Shown here: positions 31,190-41,741 of the stretch, piece by piece
How positions within the stretch are numbered: position 1 is the first letter of the stretch
Layout of the letters: each line of letters begins with the position of its first letter
Assembly: GCA_951394045.1 (NCBI GenBank)
Contig: OX595994.1
Location: forward strand, 496,001 to 560,000
Source: Nitzschia sp. DOCU1
Lineage: Eukaryota; Bacillariophyta; Bacillariophyceae; Bacillariales; Bacillariaceae
Length of the DNA: 64,000 bases
Reading direction: 5' to 3'
Notes under the pieces: model-generated
Database searches by the model: none
Told to the model about the DNA's origin: nothing
The model's input: only the letters and a program-made list of their open reading frames with translations
Made by a program: the position numbers and the translations under genes

Positions 31190-31527
31190 CTGTGAGAGGT
31201 CAAGAAACAAATGCATACCACCGCAACATAGTCATAGCAAACTACAACATCGTAAAACGCCAAGCCCGTGTCATGTCCCGATGGTGACTCTATTGTTTAT
31301 TATTACAGAGCGAGTGCCTTGAGCAGCTTTGCTGCCGTGACAATACGGGTAGTAATCTTAACACTCTGGGCAAGAGTTCCCTCAAGTAATAGCTATTGAT
31401 TCTCTCTAGCAAGCACCAACTAGAACATGACTTGATTTTTTGTTGTAGTCTATTTTTATTTTTTATGGTTGGTTCTATTAGTCTATCACGGTTGATACGA
31501 TAGCGTCGGAAACAAGTACGTGCGTAC
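31190..31527. other. Short convergent intergenic region
   Basis: 338 bp between the convergent 3' ends of the XRN-like and CAP genes. It contains AT-rich stretches (for example near 31436-31470) that may serve 3' end formation. No gene is seen. Confidence 0.45.
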
Positions 31528-32304
31528 TCAAATTTCGATGCCACCGTTACCAAACAACTGGCACAAATACAATTGACCAGAGCTAGGATCCTTGAAGGTT
31601 CCCATGCCGAACTCACGGTACTCAGGATTGAGCAAGTTGTTTCGCTCTCGCTTACATGTTTCTCGAACTAGAGTTTGTCCATGAATCTCGCGGATGGAAT
31701 TCCCCACCAAGACGTTACCAGAAACAAACTTCCTTGCGTCTTCTTCTTCAATGCACTCCTTTAGATCCTTGCCTTTTGCTGCCCACTCGGCAACATGGCG
31801 CGCCTTTTCATCCAAGACAACACTCCTCATCATCGGTGGGAGCCCATGTTCGATTCGCTCTCGGTTCACCAGCACGTGGTTCGATGAATAATACCATGTT
31901 TGGTGGCGACGCTGCGGTGGTTGTCGTTGACACTGTTGCGACTCTGATGCCATCAAGGAATTGTGCTTACGAGAGACCGCTGCACACGTGGGGCCATCTA
32001 GGTCTTTGGACTGCTCGGCTGGGGGAGCAGCAGTGATGCGACGCGTGGCTCGGTGCCACAATGATCGATCACGAGAAGTCGTTCTGCGGTGGAGCATTTC
32101 ACGGCGAGACTTGAAAATATCAAGTATTCTACTGGATGGCCGGCGGGATGGAGGCATACGATTGCTCCTGTGAAAGTTATCAGATTGATCGTCCTCTAGT
32201 AGTAGAGCATGCTGTTTATCAAGTGAGCGGCCAGGTAACATGATATCGCTTTGGCTTGCTTGCTCTGGAGCAATGTCATAATCATCTCGGGAGCGGGGAG
32301 CCAT
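31528..32304 (-). CDS. CAP/SCP-domain protein
   Basis: A single exon of 258 residues from ATG 32304; the frame upstream starts only at TTG. Residues 1 to about 130 are charged and Arg/Ser-rich without a recognisable domain. Residues about 135-258 resemble the CAP (CRISP/antigen 5/PR-1) fold: VLVNRERIEHGLPPM, LDEKARHVAEWAA, a GNVLVGNSI segment and the closing LNPEYREFGMGTF with YLCQLFGNG. No signal peptide is visible, unusual for a superfamily that is mostly secreted. Either the true start lies in an undetected upstream exon or the protein is intracellular. Substrate or ligand cannot be inferred. Confidence 0.75.
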   Translation of the reverse strand: MAPRSRDDYDIAPEQASQSDIMLPGRSLDKQHALLLEDDQSDNFHRSNRMPPSRRPSSRILDIFKSRREMLHRRTTSRDRSLWHRATRRITAAPPAEQSKDLDGPTCAAVSRKHNSLMASESQQCQRQPPQRRHQTWYYSSNHVLVNRERIEHGLPPMMRSVVLDEKARHVAEWAAKGKDLKECIEEEDARKFVSGNVLVGNSIREIHGQTLVRETCKRERNNLLNPEYREFGMGTFKDPSSGQLYLCQLFGNGGIEI

Positions 32305-33767
32305 TCTTTTGCTTTCGGATGGAGCTTTGGTTTTGGTTTCTTCTCTCTTCAACGGAACTGTGATTGTCCACGGTCGGGCGGTGTGGGGTGTCGGTGGAAA
32401 AAGACATATTTTATGAGAAGATGGAGGGTGGAGGTTCTAGTAGGAGGAAGCGTGGCCGCACTCCGACATCTGCTCTCGATTACGGCTTCTCGACGATGGA
32501 TGGCGGTGGCGACGACGGATTTGCGCCCGTGACCGACCGAAGTCGATCGAAGGTGGGGGGCGATTGTCCTTAAATCCTTAAATATGTGACCATTGCTAAA
32601 GACATCATTATTTAAGGAGGGGCGAACTGCACTTTACCGTCAGTTGGATTTTCAATCGTACTAAAGAAAAAATGAGGGATGTAATAATTTTAGCTAACAT
32701 TGCCACAAAGTGAGTCTGCGATCGTTCGACTCCGAAGAAAAGTGCAGCCAACTGCACTTTCCTTTTTTTGGCACGAGTGAAGATTTTGCAAAATTAACTC
32801 CCACATCGAAACGCACTGTGCTCTACTATTCAGGAAGCCCACGACAAAAATGTGGCCGAAGAAAGCGAGAACCATTCCCTCCTCCTCATATTTATGCTTT
32901 TTTAATAAGTAGCGGCATCGCAGGCGTTTCGATCGAAGCCGCTGGGAAGGGATGTTACTACACCTTGATCGCCAAAGACGACACTCTGGGGGAGTCATGC
33001 TCTTGCTGCGAATCGTCCCGATGGGGTGGGAACAACATGACTCAACAACTTTCCTCTTCTAGTACGGGAACAATACCTTCTCCCTGTAGGCACCCATATT
33101 ATCGATAGCGCTTTGACCTCCGATCTTTGAAGGGAATGTTTAGGCCGAGGGATGTCGTAGTACTTCCAGAGGGAGAAGATCATGCGAATGTAAAAGGTTT
33201 TGCGCTGGCAAAGCCCTCGGCCCATGTTTCAGATCTTCAACCGGAAATCAAACCATCCATATTCATGGCATTGCATAATTGAACATAATTAAAACGAGCA
33301 CATGTCTTTCTTCCTTGTCGCTGCGTCAGTTAGCAGTCATTGTTGCGACTCTCCCGGATTGCCCCGTAGGGCGAAACGACGCAACGGATATCGAAGCACA
33401 TGTGACGGATAAGTTTGTCATTTTCCTATTCTTATACTAGCCAATCAAACTGTTGATAGCTCCTTCGTTCGCTAGACACAAGCACAATCTGAGACATCCA
33501 TAGTGCCGTGGCGGTAGGAACCACCATTGGGGGTATCGGAAGGCCCACTACCGCAAGCATTCGTCGTCTTTCAGAATCTTGTCGCAACCTAGTAGATGTC
33601 TCTAGTCGTACACTATTACCGATAGTAGTAGCAGCTCCATAAAACAGACAGTCTCAAAGAAGTTGCAAGGCATGGCCAGCATGGAACTCACCAAGCGAAT
33701 CAATCCCGGCGCATTGCTCCGTAACGAAAGAAGTTGACTTGCTTTCAAGGAACATGGTGCTGTCTGC
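32305..33767. other. Intergenic, 1.46 kb
   Basis: No gene is supported. A short inverted repeat, AGTGCAG-CCAA-CTGCACT, is at 32741-32758. Frames on both strands are short and without domain signal. Confidence 0.45.
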
Positions 33768-35216
33768 CTAGTTCTTACTCTTCTTTCGTCTTTTAGCCTT
33801 CTCTTCTTCCGCCGCTTGCCTTGTTCTGCGTCGATGTTTCGCCTTGTCCTCCTGCCTGTACTCATCTGATTGACCCGATTTGTCGCGAGCAGCTTTTAGC
33901 TCCTCAGGTACTTGATCGGGTCGACCGACAAAAGTCTTCCATTCTTCTCGTATCTTGATTGCACCCAGTGGTGCTCCTCGGGGTTTCAACAAATGTTTAG
34001 GCTCTGCAGCCGTGACTTCGGCCTTGGCTTCTGTTCTCAAGTCGCTGTAAAAAATGGCCAGGTCAGCAGCAAACTGCAAACAAGCTTCCGTGGGAGTAGG
34101 ACCACCACGTCGATTCTGAATGACGACATGGGCACCCGGGCATCCTCGAGAGTGCATCCAAATATCGTCTTGGCGGGCTAGTGTCAGACTCAGGTATTCA
34201 TTGCCGCGACGGTTTCGTCCCACCAATACTGTACAACCTCCAGGGCTGGTAAGCTTGCGAATGTTCGAGGCGGGTGTTCCTAATTCGGGTTTCGAGTTGC
34301 CACTTCTTCGTTTGGATTTGTTGGCTTGTTCATTGTCATTGTCACTGGAAGGATCGGGTATTTGAAGGTTTGTGGTGCGAGCGGAACGTATCAACCTTTC
34401 CTTGACTAGTGCCAAACGTCCTTCATCAATCTCTGTTTCGCTTATCCGAGCCGATTCCAAATCTAATTTGTTGTCTTCCAATGTAGCCATGGCAGCTGAC
34501 GTTTCCTCCAACAAGGATTGTACGACTTGACTTCCTCGTTTTAACTTCCGTGCTTGAGCAAACAATGCATCGGCTTCACCGGAAGCACTTTCGTACTGCG
34601 GATCCAACGTTATTTCCATTTCAACGCCCCCGTTCTCCCAATCTGTAATCCACGCAGATTTGGTTCCTCTTGGAAACAGATACAAGTTGGACACAAGAAG
34701 CTGGGCACGAAGCACAGTATCCTCGACATTTTGGGCTTTTACTAGTTCGGATTCGAGTGACTGGTGCTTTTTTCGTAACTTCTTCAAAGCTTGCCTGAGT
34801 GCTGTGGACCAGGCCTCGTACTCCTGAACTTGTTTTGACGTCAACGGCAGGTCATCATTATAGTCGTCGTCTGCCAATGAATCTTCCATCGAATCTTTGG
34901 GTGAATTTTCATCATCTATTTCATCTCCATCATTGCTCCAGTCATCGCTATAGCCATCGTCTTCATCCCACGACGATGTGCTGCTGGTAGCGTTTCGTTG
35001 GATACTTGCATCAGAAGCAGCCGAGGAGGTAGTGGATAAGTATAGCGGTTGTAAAGCAGGTATTCGTGGACAGTCGAGCCGCCCCCATGATGATACGCTT
35101 GTAGATATTCTTTGTCCCGCCGGCAATAATTGGCGCGACGGCACAAACGCAGTTGCAACGCCAGGAAGAAGCAGCCACACGGCAGCTGGGATTTGATGCA
35201 ACACTCGCTTCATCAT
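33768..35216 (-). CDS. NFACT-R (RqcH/NEMF-like) protein with plastid presequence
   Basis: A single exon of 482 residues from ATG 35216 (a second ATG follows immediately; the frame extends further only via TTG). A signal peptide (VLHQIPAAVWLLLPG) ends at ATAF-VPS, an ASAFAP-like plastid motif with Phe at about 24. An acidic linker leads to a coiled-coil/middle region (about 135-240) with LFPRGTKSAWITDW and EITLDPQYESASGEADALF, the signature seen between the coil arms of NEMF/RqcH. The NFACT-R RNA-binding domain follows at about 325-420: GGCTVLVGRNRRGNEYLSL, DDIWMHSRGCPGAHVVI. The C-terminus is Lys/Arg-rich. The NFACT-N and helix-hairpin-helix parts of full-length RqcH are missing. Family knowledge suggests binding to stalled large ribosomal subunits; plastid location is inferred. 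Confidence 0.87.
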   Translation of the reverse strand: MMKRVLHQIPAAVWLLLPGVATAFVPSRQLLPAGQRISTSVSSWGRLDCPRIPALQPLYLSTTSSAASDASIQRNATSSTSSWDEDDGYSDDWSNDGDEIDDENSPKDSMEDSLADDDYNDDLPLTSKQVQEYEAWSTALRQALKKLRKKHQSLESELVKAQNVEDTVLRAQLLVSNLYLFPRGTKSAWITDWENGGVEMEITLDPQYESASGEADALFAQARKLKRGSQVVQSLLEETSAAMATLEDNKLDLESARISETEIDEGRLALVKERLIRSARTTNLQIPDPSSDNDNEQANKSKRRSGNSKPELGTPASNIRKLTSPGGCTVLVGRNRRGNEYLSLTLARQDDIWMHSRGCPGAHVVIQNRRGGPTPTEACLQFAADLAIFYSDLRTEAKAEVTAAEPKHLLKPRGAPLGAIKIREEWKTFVGRPDQVPEELKAARDKSGQSDEYRQEDKAKHRRRTRQAAEEEKAKRRKKSKN

Positions 35217-36440
35217 ACTTAGGCGTGTGTTAAGATCTCTTGCAACCAAGGATGTGTGCTTCTAACGAAAGAATAGAACTGTAGTAGCAAACCCTTTTCA
35301 GAATTTGGACCACGGCAGCAACATCGACATGAAAAATGGGGGTGCAGCTGCTTGATACCAAGAAAAGAACATGACGAGCGACGTACGCACTGCGTCCTGT
35401 TGTCGACCGGGCCCCCGAATAAAAGTGGGGGAGCAATCGGATCGCAACACGTTCTGAGATGGCCTCGTTGACTACTACGAAATAGACTGCGGAGTATCTT
35501 TCTTGGGATAGATTAAGATCGATTGCAATTCCTCAAACCCGACCCAACTTCTGGATGGAGTTCCTTCTCACTCTTAGGTAGGAAGCTAGTGGTTATTGAC
35601 TCGTGGTGCTGCTCTGCTTGTTCATCCCCCATGATACTACTTGTTGCTTCTTCTTTAGATTTACCCTCTCCAGAAAAGTAGTGACAATCACGGCAAGTTT
35701 ATGTACGATAGTTTCAAACTAATAAGCTTGGCCTTTCAACAAAGTGGTTTCCTTTGAGTTAGGAAATCACCATCTAGTTGTTGTTGAGGTTCCATCAGTG
35801 ACGAATCACACCTTTCGCACGCACGAAAGCCAAGTCAGGCAGGGCCAACCAAAATCGAGAAACTGCGCTGGCACGAGCAGAATTTTTACACGTGGATTGA
35901 CGACGACCTCCCGCCCATCAGCTGACGCAATGGATGACGTAAATGAATGAGACAGGCAATAGCGCGTGGAGAGGTCGAGTTTCCCCATTATGTCTCATTG
36001 ATGTCAATGTACCATGTATGCTATGAAATGGCGAACTAACCCAAACTTGGCGAGCCGAAATTCCGTTCCGCTGGATTGAAAGGCCTAATATTTCTTTCGT
36101 ACTATCAGTCGTAAAAACCCTGACTCGTTCCCAAAGACGTCGGTCGAATCAACTGCGGAATCGTAATGACGTTGAACGGAGAAATTACCCTTTCTGCCTG
36201 TGTAGTTCGAATGCATTCGAACATCGTCATCATCATTGGAATAAACTCAGCCAAAACCTCGTGCCACAAGCCTTGTGACTCAGTCAGGTACATTCGCCCG
36301 TGGCGCTGGTACGATCGCACATAATCGACCTCTTGATGGATTTGGCAACCTCCGAAACGACAACTTCAGATTCATACTCATTTTTCCAACAACCCATCAA
36401 ACAAAAGGAAGATTCGTTTTAACCAACTACTCTTATCACC
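35217..36440. promoter_or_regulatory. Divergent intergenic region (NFACT-R / epimerase)
   Basis: 1.22 kb between divergent starts. It should hold both promoters. I see no exon, RNA gene or long repeat. Confidence 0.45.
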
Positions 36441-37634
36441 ATGAATACTGCCAAACAACTCGACGGAAGTGTTACTACTTTCTCAACCGCTCAAGTTGCC
36501 TCGGACACTGAAAATTCGTCCGACGCCTCGTTGTCATCGTCGTCGTCTTGGGACGATGTCGAACTCGTCGAGCCCCACGTTGGCTACAAGAAGGTTTTGG
36601 TTACAGGGGGAGCTGGATTCATTGGAAGCCATGTTGCAGACTACCTACTTGAACGTGGTGATGACGTTGTCATCATCGACGAAATGAACGACTACTACGA
36701 CGTTTCCATCAAGGAAACGAATCTCCGCCTCCTGACAGAAAAGTATGGGGACAAGAGGGTCAAGATTTACCGAGGCGACATCTGCGACGCCGACTTGATG
36801 GATAATATCTTCGATGTTGAGCGACCGGAATGGGTCTGCCACATGGCCGCCCGTGCCGGTGTCAGACCGTCTATTCAAGATCCATTCGTCTACATTCATT
36901 CCAACATCAAAGGAACTACTCAACTTATGGAGTTGAGCCACAAATATGGCGTGAAGAACTTTGTCTTCGCTTCTTCGTCTTCGGTGTACGGAGGATCCAA
37001 GTCCACTTACTTTTCGGAAGACGAGGCTGTGGATAACCCTGTTTCCCCATACGCCGCCACCAAGAAAGCTTGTGAATTGATGGCCTACACCTACCATCAT
37101 CTCTACAATCTTAATGTTACTGGACTCCGATTCTTCACCGTCTACGGACCTCGAGGACGACCTGACATGGCCCCCTTCAAGTTCATTGATCGGGTGAGCC
37201 GAGGAGTTCAGATCCAGCAATTTGGAGACGGAACCTCGAGCCGAGATTACACGTACATCAGCGACATTGTGGACGGTGTTGTACGTGCCATTGACCGCCC
37301 CCACCCTTACCAAATCTTCAACCTTGGCAAGGGTGCCGGTACCTCTCTCAAGGATTTCATCCGCCTGGTCGAGAAACACACTGGCAAGAAGGCCAACAAG
37401 GTTATTCTTCCCGATCAGCCCGGTGATGTTCCCTACACTTGCGCCGATGTCAGCAAGGCCGAGCGTTTGTTGGGATACCGATCGAAGGTTAGCTTTGAAG
37501 ACGGCATTCAAATGACTTCCAAGTGGTATCAACAAGCCTTTGCCGAGCACGAGCTTGAAGTGTGCCCGGAACGCCAAGCAAATGGCCTTGGCCGATCACC
37601 GTCGTGTGTTCAATTGACACCGCTGTCAACGTAG
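36441..37634 (+). CDS. GAE: UDP-glucuronate 4-epimerase
   Basis: A single exon of 397 residues; the start context is ATCACC-ATG. Residues 1 to about 48 are Ser/Thr-rich, with no membrane anchor of the plant GAE type. The short-chain dehydrogenase/reductase fold begins with GGAGFIGSH (NAD-binding, about 55). It contains the catalytic SSSVYG and YAATK (Tyr/Lys about 204-208), GLRFFTVYGPRGRPDMAPF (typical of UDP-glucuronate 4-epimerases) and GTSSRDYTYISDIV. It interconverts UDP-glucuronate and UDP-galacturonate, supplying uronic acids for extracellular polysaccharides. C-biased third positions across the frame suggest high expression. A 310-codon antisense frame is an effect of this codon bias. 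Confidence 0.95.
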   Translation: MNTAKQLDGSVTTFSTAQVASDTENSSDASLSSSSSWDDVELVEPHVGYKKVLVTGGAGFIGSHVADYLLERGDDVVIIDEMNDYYDVSIKETNLRLLTEKYGDKRVKIYRGDICDADLMDNIFDVERPEWVCHMAARAGVRPSIQDPFVYIHSNIKGTTQLMELSHKYGVKNFVFASSSSVYGGSKSTYFSEDEAVDNPVSPYAATKKACELMAYTYHHLYNLNVTGLRFFTVYGPRGRPDMAPFKFIDRVSRGVQIQQFGDGTSSRDYTYISDIVDGVVRAIDRPHPYQIFNLGKGAGTSLKDFIRLVEKHTGKKANKVILPDQPGDVPYTCADVSKAERLLGYRSKVSFEDGIQMTSKWYQQAFAEHELEVCPERQANGLGRSPSCVQLTPLST

Positions 37635-39646
37635 TTCTACGAGAACGACCAGATCCAAATATTATCCTTTGCACAAGTCCATGCATGCGCTGAGATTTTG
37701 GGAGGAAATAATGGGAACATGATCGTCTCGTGTGGAACATCAACACCACGATGTCCCTCCTCCATCTGTCAGCTCATGCGACCTAGCCACCCTTCGGTGA
37801 GTGGCACTGGAACGAGTCTATGAATCTGTACATAAAAATCACGAAGATAGACAAGAAAGCAAGTTAACGATATCTTCCCAATGTATTACTAGAAACTGAT
37901 TTATTCTACTCTTAATGATGGTTGCATAGGTCTTTGTTTAGTCGAATGGAGCCGTAGGTTCCTGTTCTAGTTCTTCCACCCTGCGACTAGGAGAAAGCGT
38001 GCTGTATCATACGTTGCTAGAAGCCTCGTCCCCCATCATGATTTACTAGTAGTGTACGATTTATCTATCATAGCTGGCTGCAATTGAGACAACAAACGTA
38101 TGCTATCAGACAACTGTTACGATTGGCGAAAGAGCGAGAATCAAAAGAAGCGTGGTCTTGGTGCCCCCCCCCCCCCCCTGCGAATACCGCCAGCAGCAGC
38201 CTCATTCTTTCGCAGCAGTTCCCTATCTCTGCTCGGTGTACCATCTCCTGTCTTCTTGCCTGAGTGAAGCTATACTTGCTAGTAATAGCAAAGATAGTAC
38301 TAACTACTGCTAGCGTATAGAGGAGACACTGAGTCGTTGCTAGTAGGAATTCCTTGGAGTAGATTTAGGTCGTGCGGTCGTCGTATTCCGACCGACGATA
38401 GAAATGATGACGAGGCACAAACTACCAAAATCTTCGCTGTCGTCCCGTCGTAGGCCTCCCCCCAAGGAAATCTTCGCTACACCTTTGCTGACGCCACCAT
38501 GACAGCGAAAGGCCTCCTTGCGAGGTCGCAATTGTCCATTTTGGACCTCGTGTAAAAAGGCACATTGCAACGCATGACATTTTCGGATCGAGCTCCCACT
38601 TTTTCGCCTCGGTAGAGGCTCCCGCCGCTATGGTCGATTTTGCGAATTTCCTCCCCTCTTTCGCTGCAAGCAGCTACCGGTAGTATGGAGGCAGCCATCT
38701 GCTCCTCACTCAGCTCTCCCTCTTTCGTGCGTTACAATAACAATCAGCAGTCAAAGAAGTTAACGCTGCTCGAAAGATAGAGCGATACAGACTAACCACA
38801 TGTGTCTGTGACTCTTTTTGTCATTCTCTGGAGTGACGATTGGTGATACGCACTGCCATGAGGAACCCAGGGCATTTTGCCTTGCAATCTCCTTGATCGG
38901 TGGCGTCTCTGTGGCGACTACAACGATGTGACTGGCTGGCTGGCTGATTTTGTGTGTGCAAGGAGGTTCGAGTCGCCCGTGGCCGTCTCTGTTGTGCAAT
39001 TGTGGCTACGTAGTTGGTGGTCATTCGGCTGTTTTTGTTGTTCTTGCCGTCGTCGTCAACTCTTTGTTTGTCGCGCGCGCAAGAGGGCTGGCTTTTATGG
39101 GTCTTTTGTGAGAATTTGTCCGATTTGTCTGCAGGCGCCGCCGCCGCTTCGCAGTAGTGGTGTTATGGTTTCAGGAGGGTGCAGCCGGCTCCTGCTGTCA
39201 AGTCGTCGTGGTGACTTTGATGGTGCCTTGGCGCAGCAGCAGGAGGATGTTTCCAGGGCGTTTGCGTTAACGTTTGTGAGACGGCGCAAAACTTTTTCTT
39301 TTGAGCGAACCGATCGGAGCAGTGGAATGTCGCCGCCGAACTCCATCCACCACCCGGTCACATGCATGCATGCATGCATGCACTTCTACATGCAATGCAA
39401 GAAATTATAATTCGGTACTAGTTAGTGAGTCAGTCGTTGCAGGCAATCGCAACGAGGAGCGTCGTGGGGGCATCGACGACGGACAAACGAAGACAATTGC
39501 AAAGGTCAATGATGCAAACTGGTTTCAGACCTATTGTATTACTATTGTACTATGCATAATGATGCAGTGTGGTGGGTGGTGTGGCGTGGGGGGGGACAAG
39601 GTGTTGTAATCATGCATGGAATAAATCAATCCGTCGGGCGGACGTT
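37635..39646. other. Intergenic, 2.0 kb
   Basis: No convincing gene between two convergent 3' ends. It holds a run of 15 C at 38164-38178 and a (CATG)5 tract at 39361-39380. A 177-codon plus frame at 38877-39410 is Cys/Arg/Trp-rich without domain signal and ends in the CATG tract; I do not call it. Confidence 0.5.
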
Positions 39647-41065
39647 TTATTGTTGCTGCCAAAATTCCGAGTCATGGCCTAGGAACTCTGGGGTGGAAAC
39701 AATTCGTCGATGAGACGTCTTTTTGGATTCTTCCACCTTTTTCAAAGCCTTGACAAGGCCGTCGCTAAATTGCTCCTGGAGGAACGTTTCGCGCAGCTCG
39801 TGGAGTTCTTGGTGGTTCAAAGTCGAATCTGGAGAAGAATCGGGCGAAGCAGCGACCAAGTCGGGCAATCCAGTCTTGCCCATTTGGACTGCCGGTACCT
39901 TGGAGGTGGAACTGTTGGTTGCAGCAACTGGTTCGGCGTCCAAGGGCGTTTGCGTCTTGTCGAACGGTTGACTCCAGGCGACGGCAACGCTTCGGCCCTT
40001 ATCATACGTTGGTTGTCTACCATGGGAGGTGGAAAAGTTGTCAATGGCAATAATATCACCTTGTTGCCATCGGCTGAAAATCATGTGCTTGTGAATGGCC
40101 TCGCGGACTTGATTCATTTCTGCAAAGGTGATGGGCGTGCCATCAGCAAATTGTGAATTCAAGGCCATTTTGTATCCGAGAATTCCGTACTTGACGACGG
40201 TAAAGATGGAAATCAAAATACAGTGAATCAAGAAACGAATGTCATTGAATCGGCGAAAGGCAAACCACAATTCAGCGGGGAAGGTGGTCCAGTGAAAGAC
40301 GTTAGTGTGGTTGAACCAGACCATTTCGTGGGTCACCGGGTGGCGTTGAAAGGGCTCGTCGATCCATTCTTGGAGAAACGTGTCCTTGTTGGGTCCAATC
40401 CACTGAACCCTGGGGGCCTGTTCCTGGAGGCAGATTTCCTCGACTTCATCAAGATCTTCCGTTCCAAAGAGCTGAGGCCAGCCCAACATGGCCCCGACGT
40501 CGTAGGTCCACTTCTCGCCCACCATTAAATGCTTCCTGGTGTACTTGATTTTCTTGGTGGCAAATTTCTCGCGGAGTTCCGGTGAAAGATCTTGGTAGAC
40601 TTTGCGAAAGTCGCACAGGGCAGTTTCTCCACCAACGCTCTTGGAGGCTTTCATGCAACCAAAGTAAAGCTGACGGGGAGGAGACCTGAGGAAGGACATT
40701 TCCAAATGCTGAGCAATGGGATAATTGGTCGGAACGTCAGCGGCGTTAAAGGCGTACTTGGTTCCTTCTCGAAGAGATCTTGGGGACGTTCCTCGGTATT
40801 CATCGCACAGGTTGGGCTGCAATGCGAGGGTTGCTTTCTCAAAGTCGACAGCGTTGCTAATCTGGAAGCCTCGGAGTAGGACAGCGCCGTACTTGAGGAT
40901 CTGGTCGTCGACCCAGGGACGATTAATCTCGAGCCATTTGCAAAGGAACGAAAGGCTGTTGTCCCATCTTGGAGAAATGACAAGGGGAAGTACCTTTCTC
41001 GAGTCCAAGAAAGACACGTTGACTTGGTCGAGGCCAAAGCTTTGGTTGTTGGTGAGGCTATCCAT
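39647..41065 (-). CDS. TauD/TfdA-like Fe(II)/2-oxoglutarate dioxygenase
   Basis: A single exon of 472 residues from ATG 41065. The double-stranded beta-helix dioxygenase core spans about 35-370. GAVLLRGFQI opens the domain, HLEMSF gives the HxE metal pair (about 119-121), SHGRQP carries the distal His (about 347), and RSVAVAW the 2-oxoglutarate-binding Arg (about 358). FFGCM-type and GGETALCDFRKVY segments are usual for the clavaminate-synthase-like branch. A hydrophobic stretch (about 280-300, IHCILISIFTVVKYGI) lies inside the domain and could be a membrane-facing insert. The C-terminal 90 residues are a charged extension. The substrate is unknown; members hydroxylate small acids such as taurine or carnitine precursors. 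Confidence 0.88.
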   Translation of the reverse strand: MDSLTNNQSFGLDQVNVSFLDSRKVLPLVISPRWDNSLSFLCKWLEINRPWVDDQILKYGAVLLRGFQISNAVDFEKATLALQPNLCDEYRGTSPRSLREGTKYAFNAADVPTNYPIAQHLEMSFLRSPPRQLYFGCMKASKSVGGETALCDFRKVYQDLSPELREKFATKKIKYTRKHLMVGEKWTYDVGAMLGWPQLFGTEDLDEVEEICLQEQAPRVQWIGPNKDTFLQEWIDEPFQRHPVTHEMVWFNHTNVFHWTTFPAELWFAFRRFNDIRFLIHCILISIFTVVKYGILGYKMALNSQFADGTPITFAEMNQVREAIHKHMIFSRWQQGDIIAIDNFSTSHGRQPTYDKGRSVAVAWSQPFDKTQTPLDAEPVAATNSSTSKVPAVQMGKTGLPDLVAASPDSSPDSTLNHQELHELRETFLQEQFSDGLVKALKKVEESKKTSHRRIVSTPEFLGHDSEFWQQQ

Positions 41066-41741
41066 CGTTCCTTAATAATGAATTCTAAAAAAGCTTGGGC
41101 AACGTCGAGCGTCCAAATCAATTCTTTATGATTGCAAGGTTTGTTGTCAGGCTGCGGCGGAAAGCTTCTTTGATTGCGATCGAACGTTGTCGGAGTGTCA
41201 ATGCGGCCGTGTTGACAAGGCGTTGCATTTCGATCGGATGCTTCCGTGCATTCCCGATGTGTCATCACGAGAAAGCTTGGGGGCAACGGATAGGCGAGCC
41301 CTGTAGAATTGAACGTGTTTTGTACCAGAGTTTAGCAGTCGTCCACTCCAACCAGTTCCTATTTGCCACCTGACCTGGATTCCCACTATTAACCCATGTT
41401 TATCTCGCTAGAGCCATTGTCTCTATGTAGATTAATAACACAAAGCGTCTGTCAATGCCACGCTCATTGGAAATGTTGAGCTTAAAATTAAAACGTTTTG
41501 AAGTGCAGATGTCTCAGTCATGGATATTTGGATGGCGCAAATGCATGACGGCGGGCCATCCTTCTTGATGCCAGCGCTATGACTTAAATGTCATGGCTCG
41601 ATGATTCCGGATGCATGGAGCGAGTCTTCACTATGTAAAAGTTACTCTAGGATGTACAAGCTACTATCTACTAGCTCGCTAGCTCTGCAAGTAGTAGCTG
41701 GACTAGAGTAGTAGCTGAAATTTACTCCAAGTCGACAACGC
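41066..41741. other. Intergenic, 0.68 kb
   Basis: Upstream of the dioxygenase gene and downstream of ORC1, both on the minus strand. An AGCTAGTAG-rich, partly palindromic stretch lies at 41660-41715. No gene is seen. Confidence 0.45.

Noticed and set aside
36645..37577. 310-codon antisense frame opposite the UDP-glucuronate epimerase
   Set aside because: It mirrors a strongly codon-biased gene; the protein has no domain, and such long antisense frames are expected with C-rich third positions.
38164..38178. Run of 15 C
   Set aside because: Simple homopolymer in an intergenic region; it could be an assembly artefact and nothing around it suggests a function.
38877..39410. 177-codon plus-strand frame
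   Set aside because: Cys/Arg/Trp-rich with no domain, no clear start context, and it ends in the CATG microsatellite.
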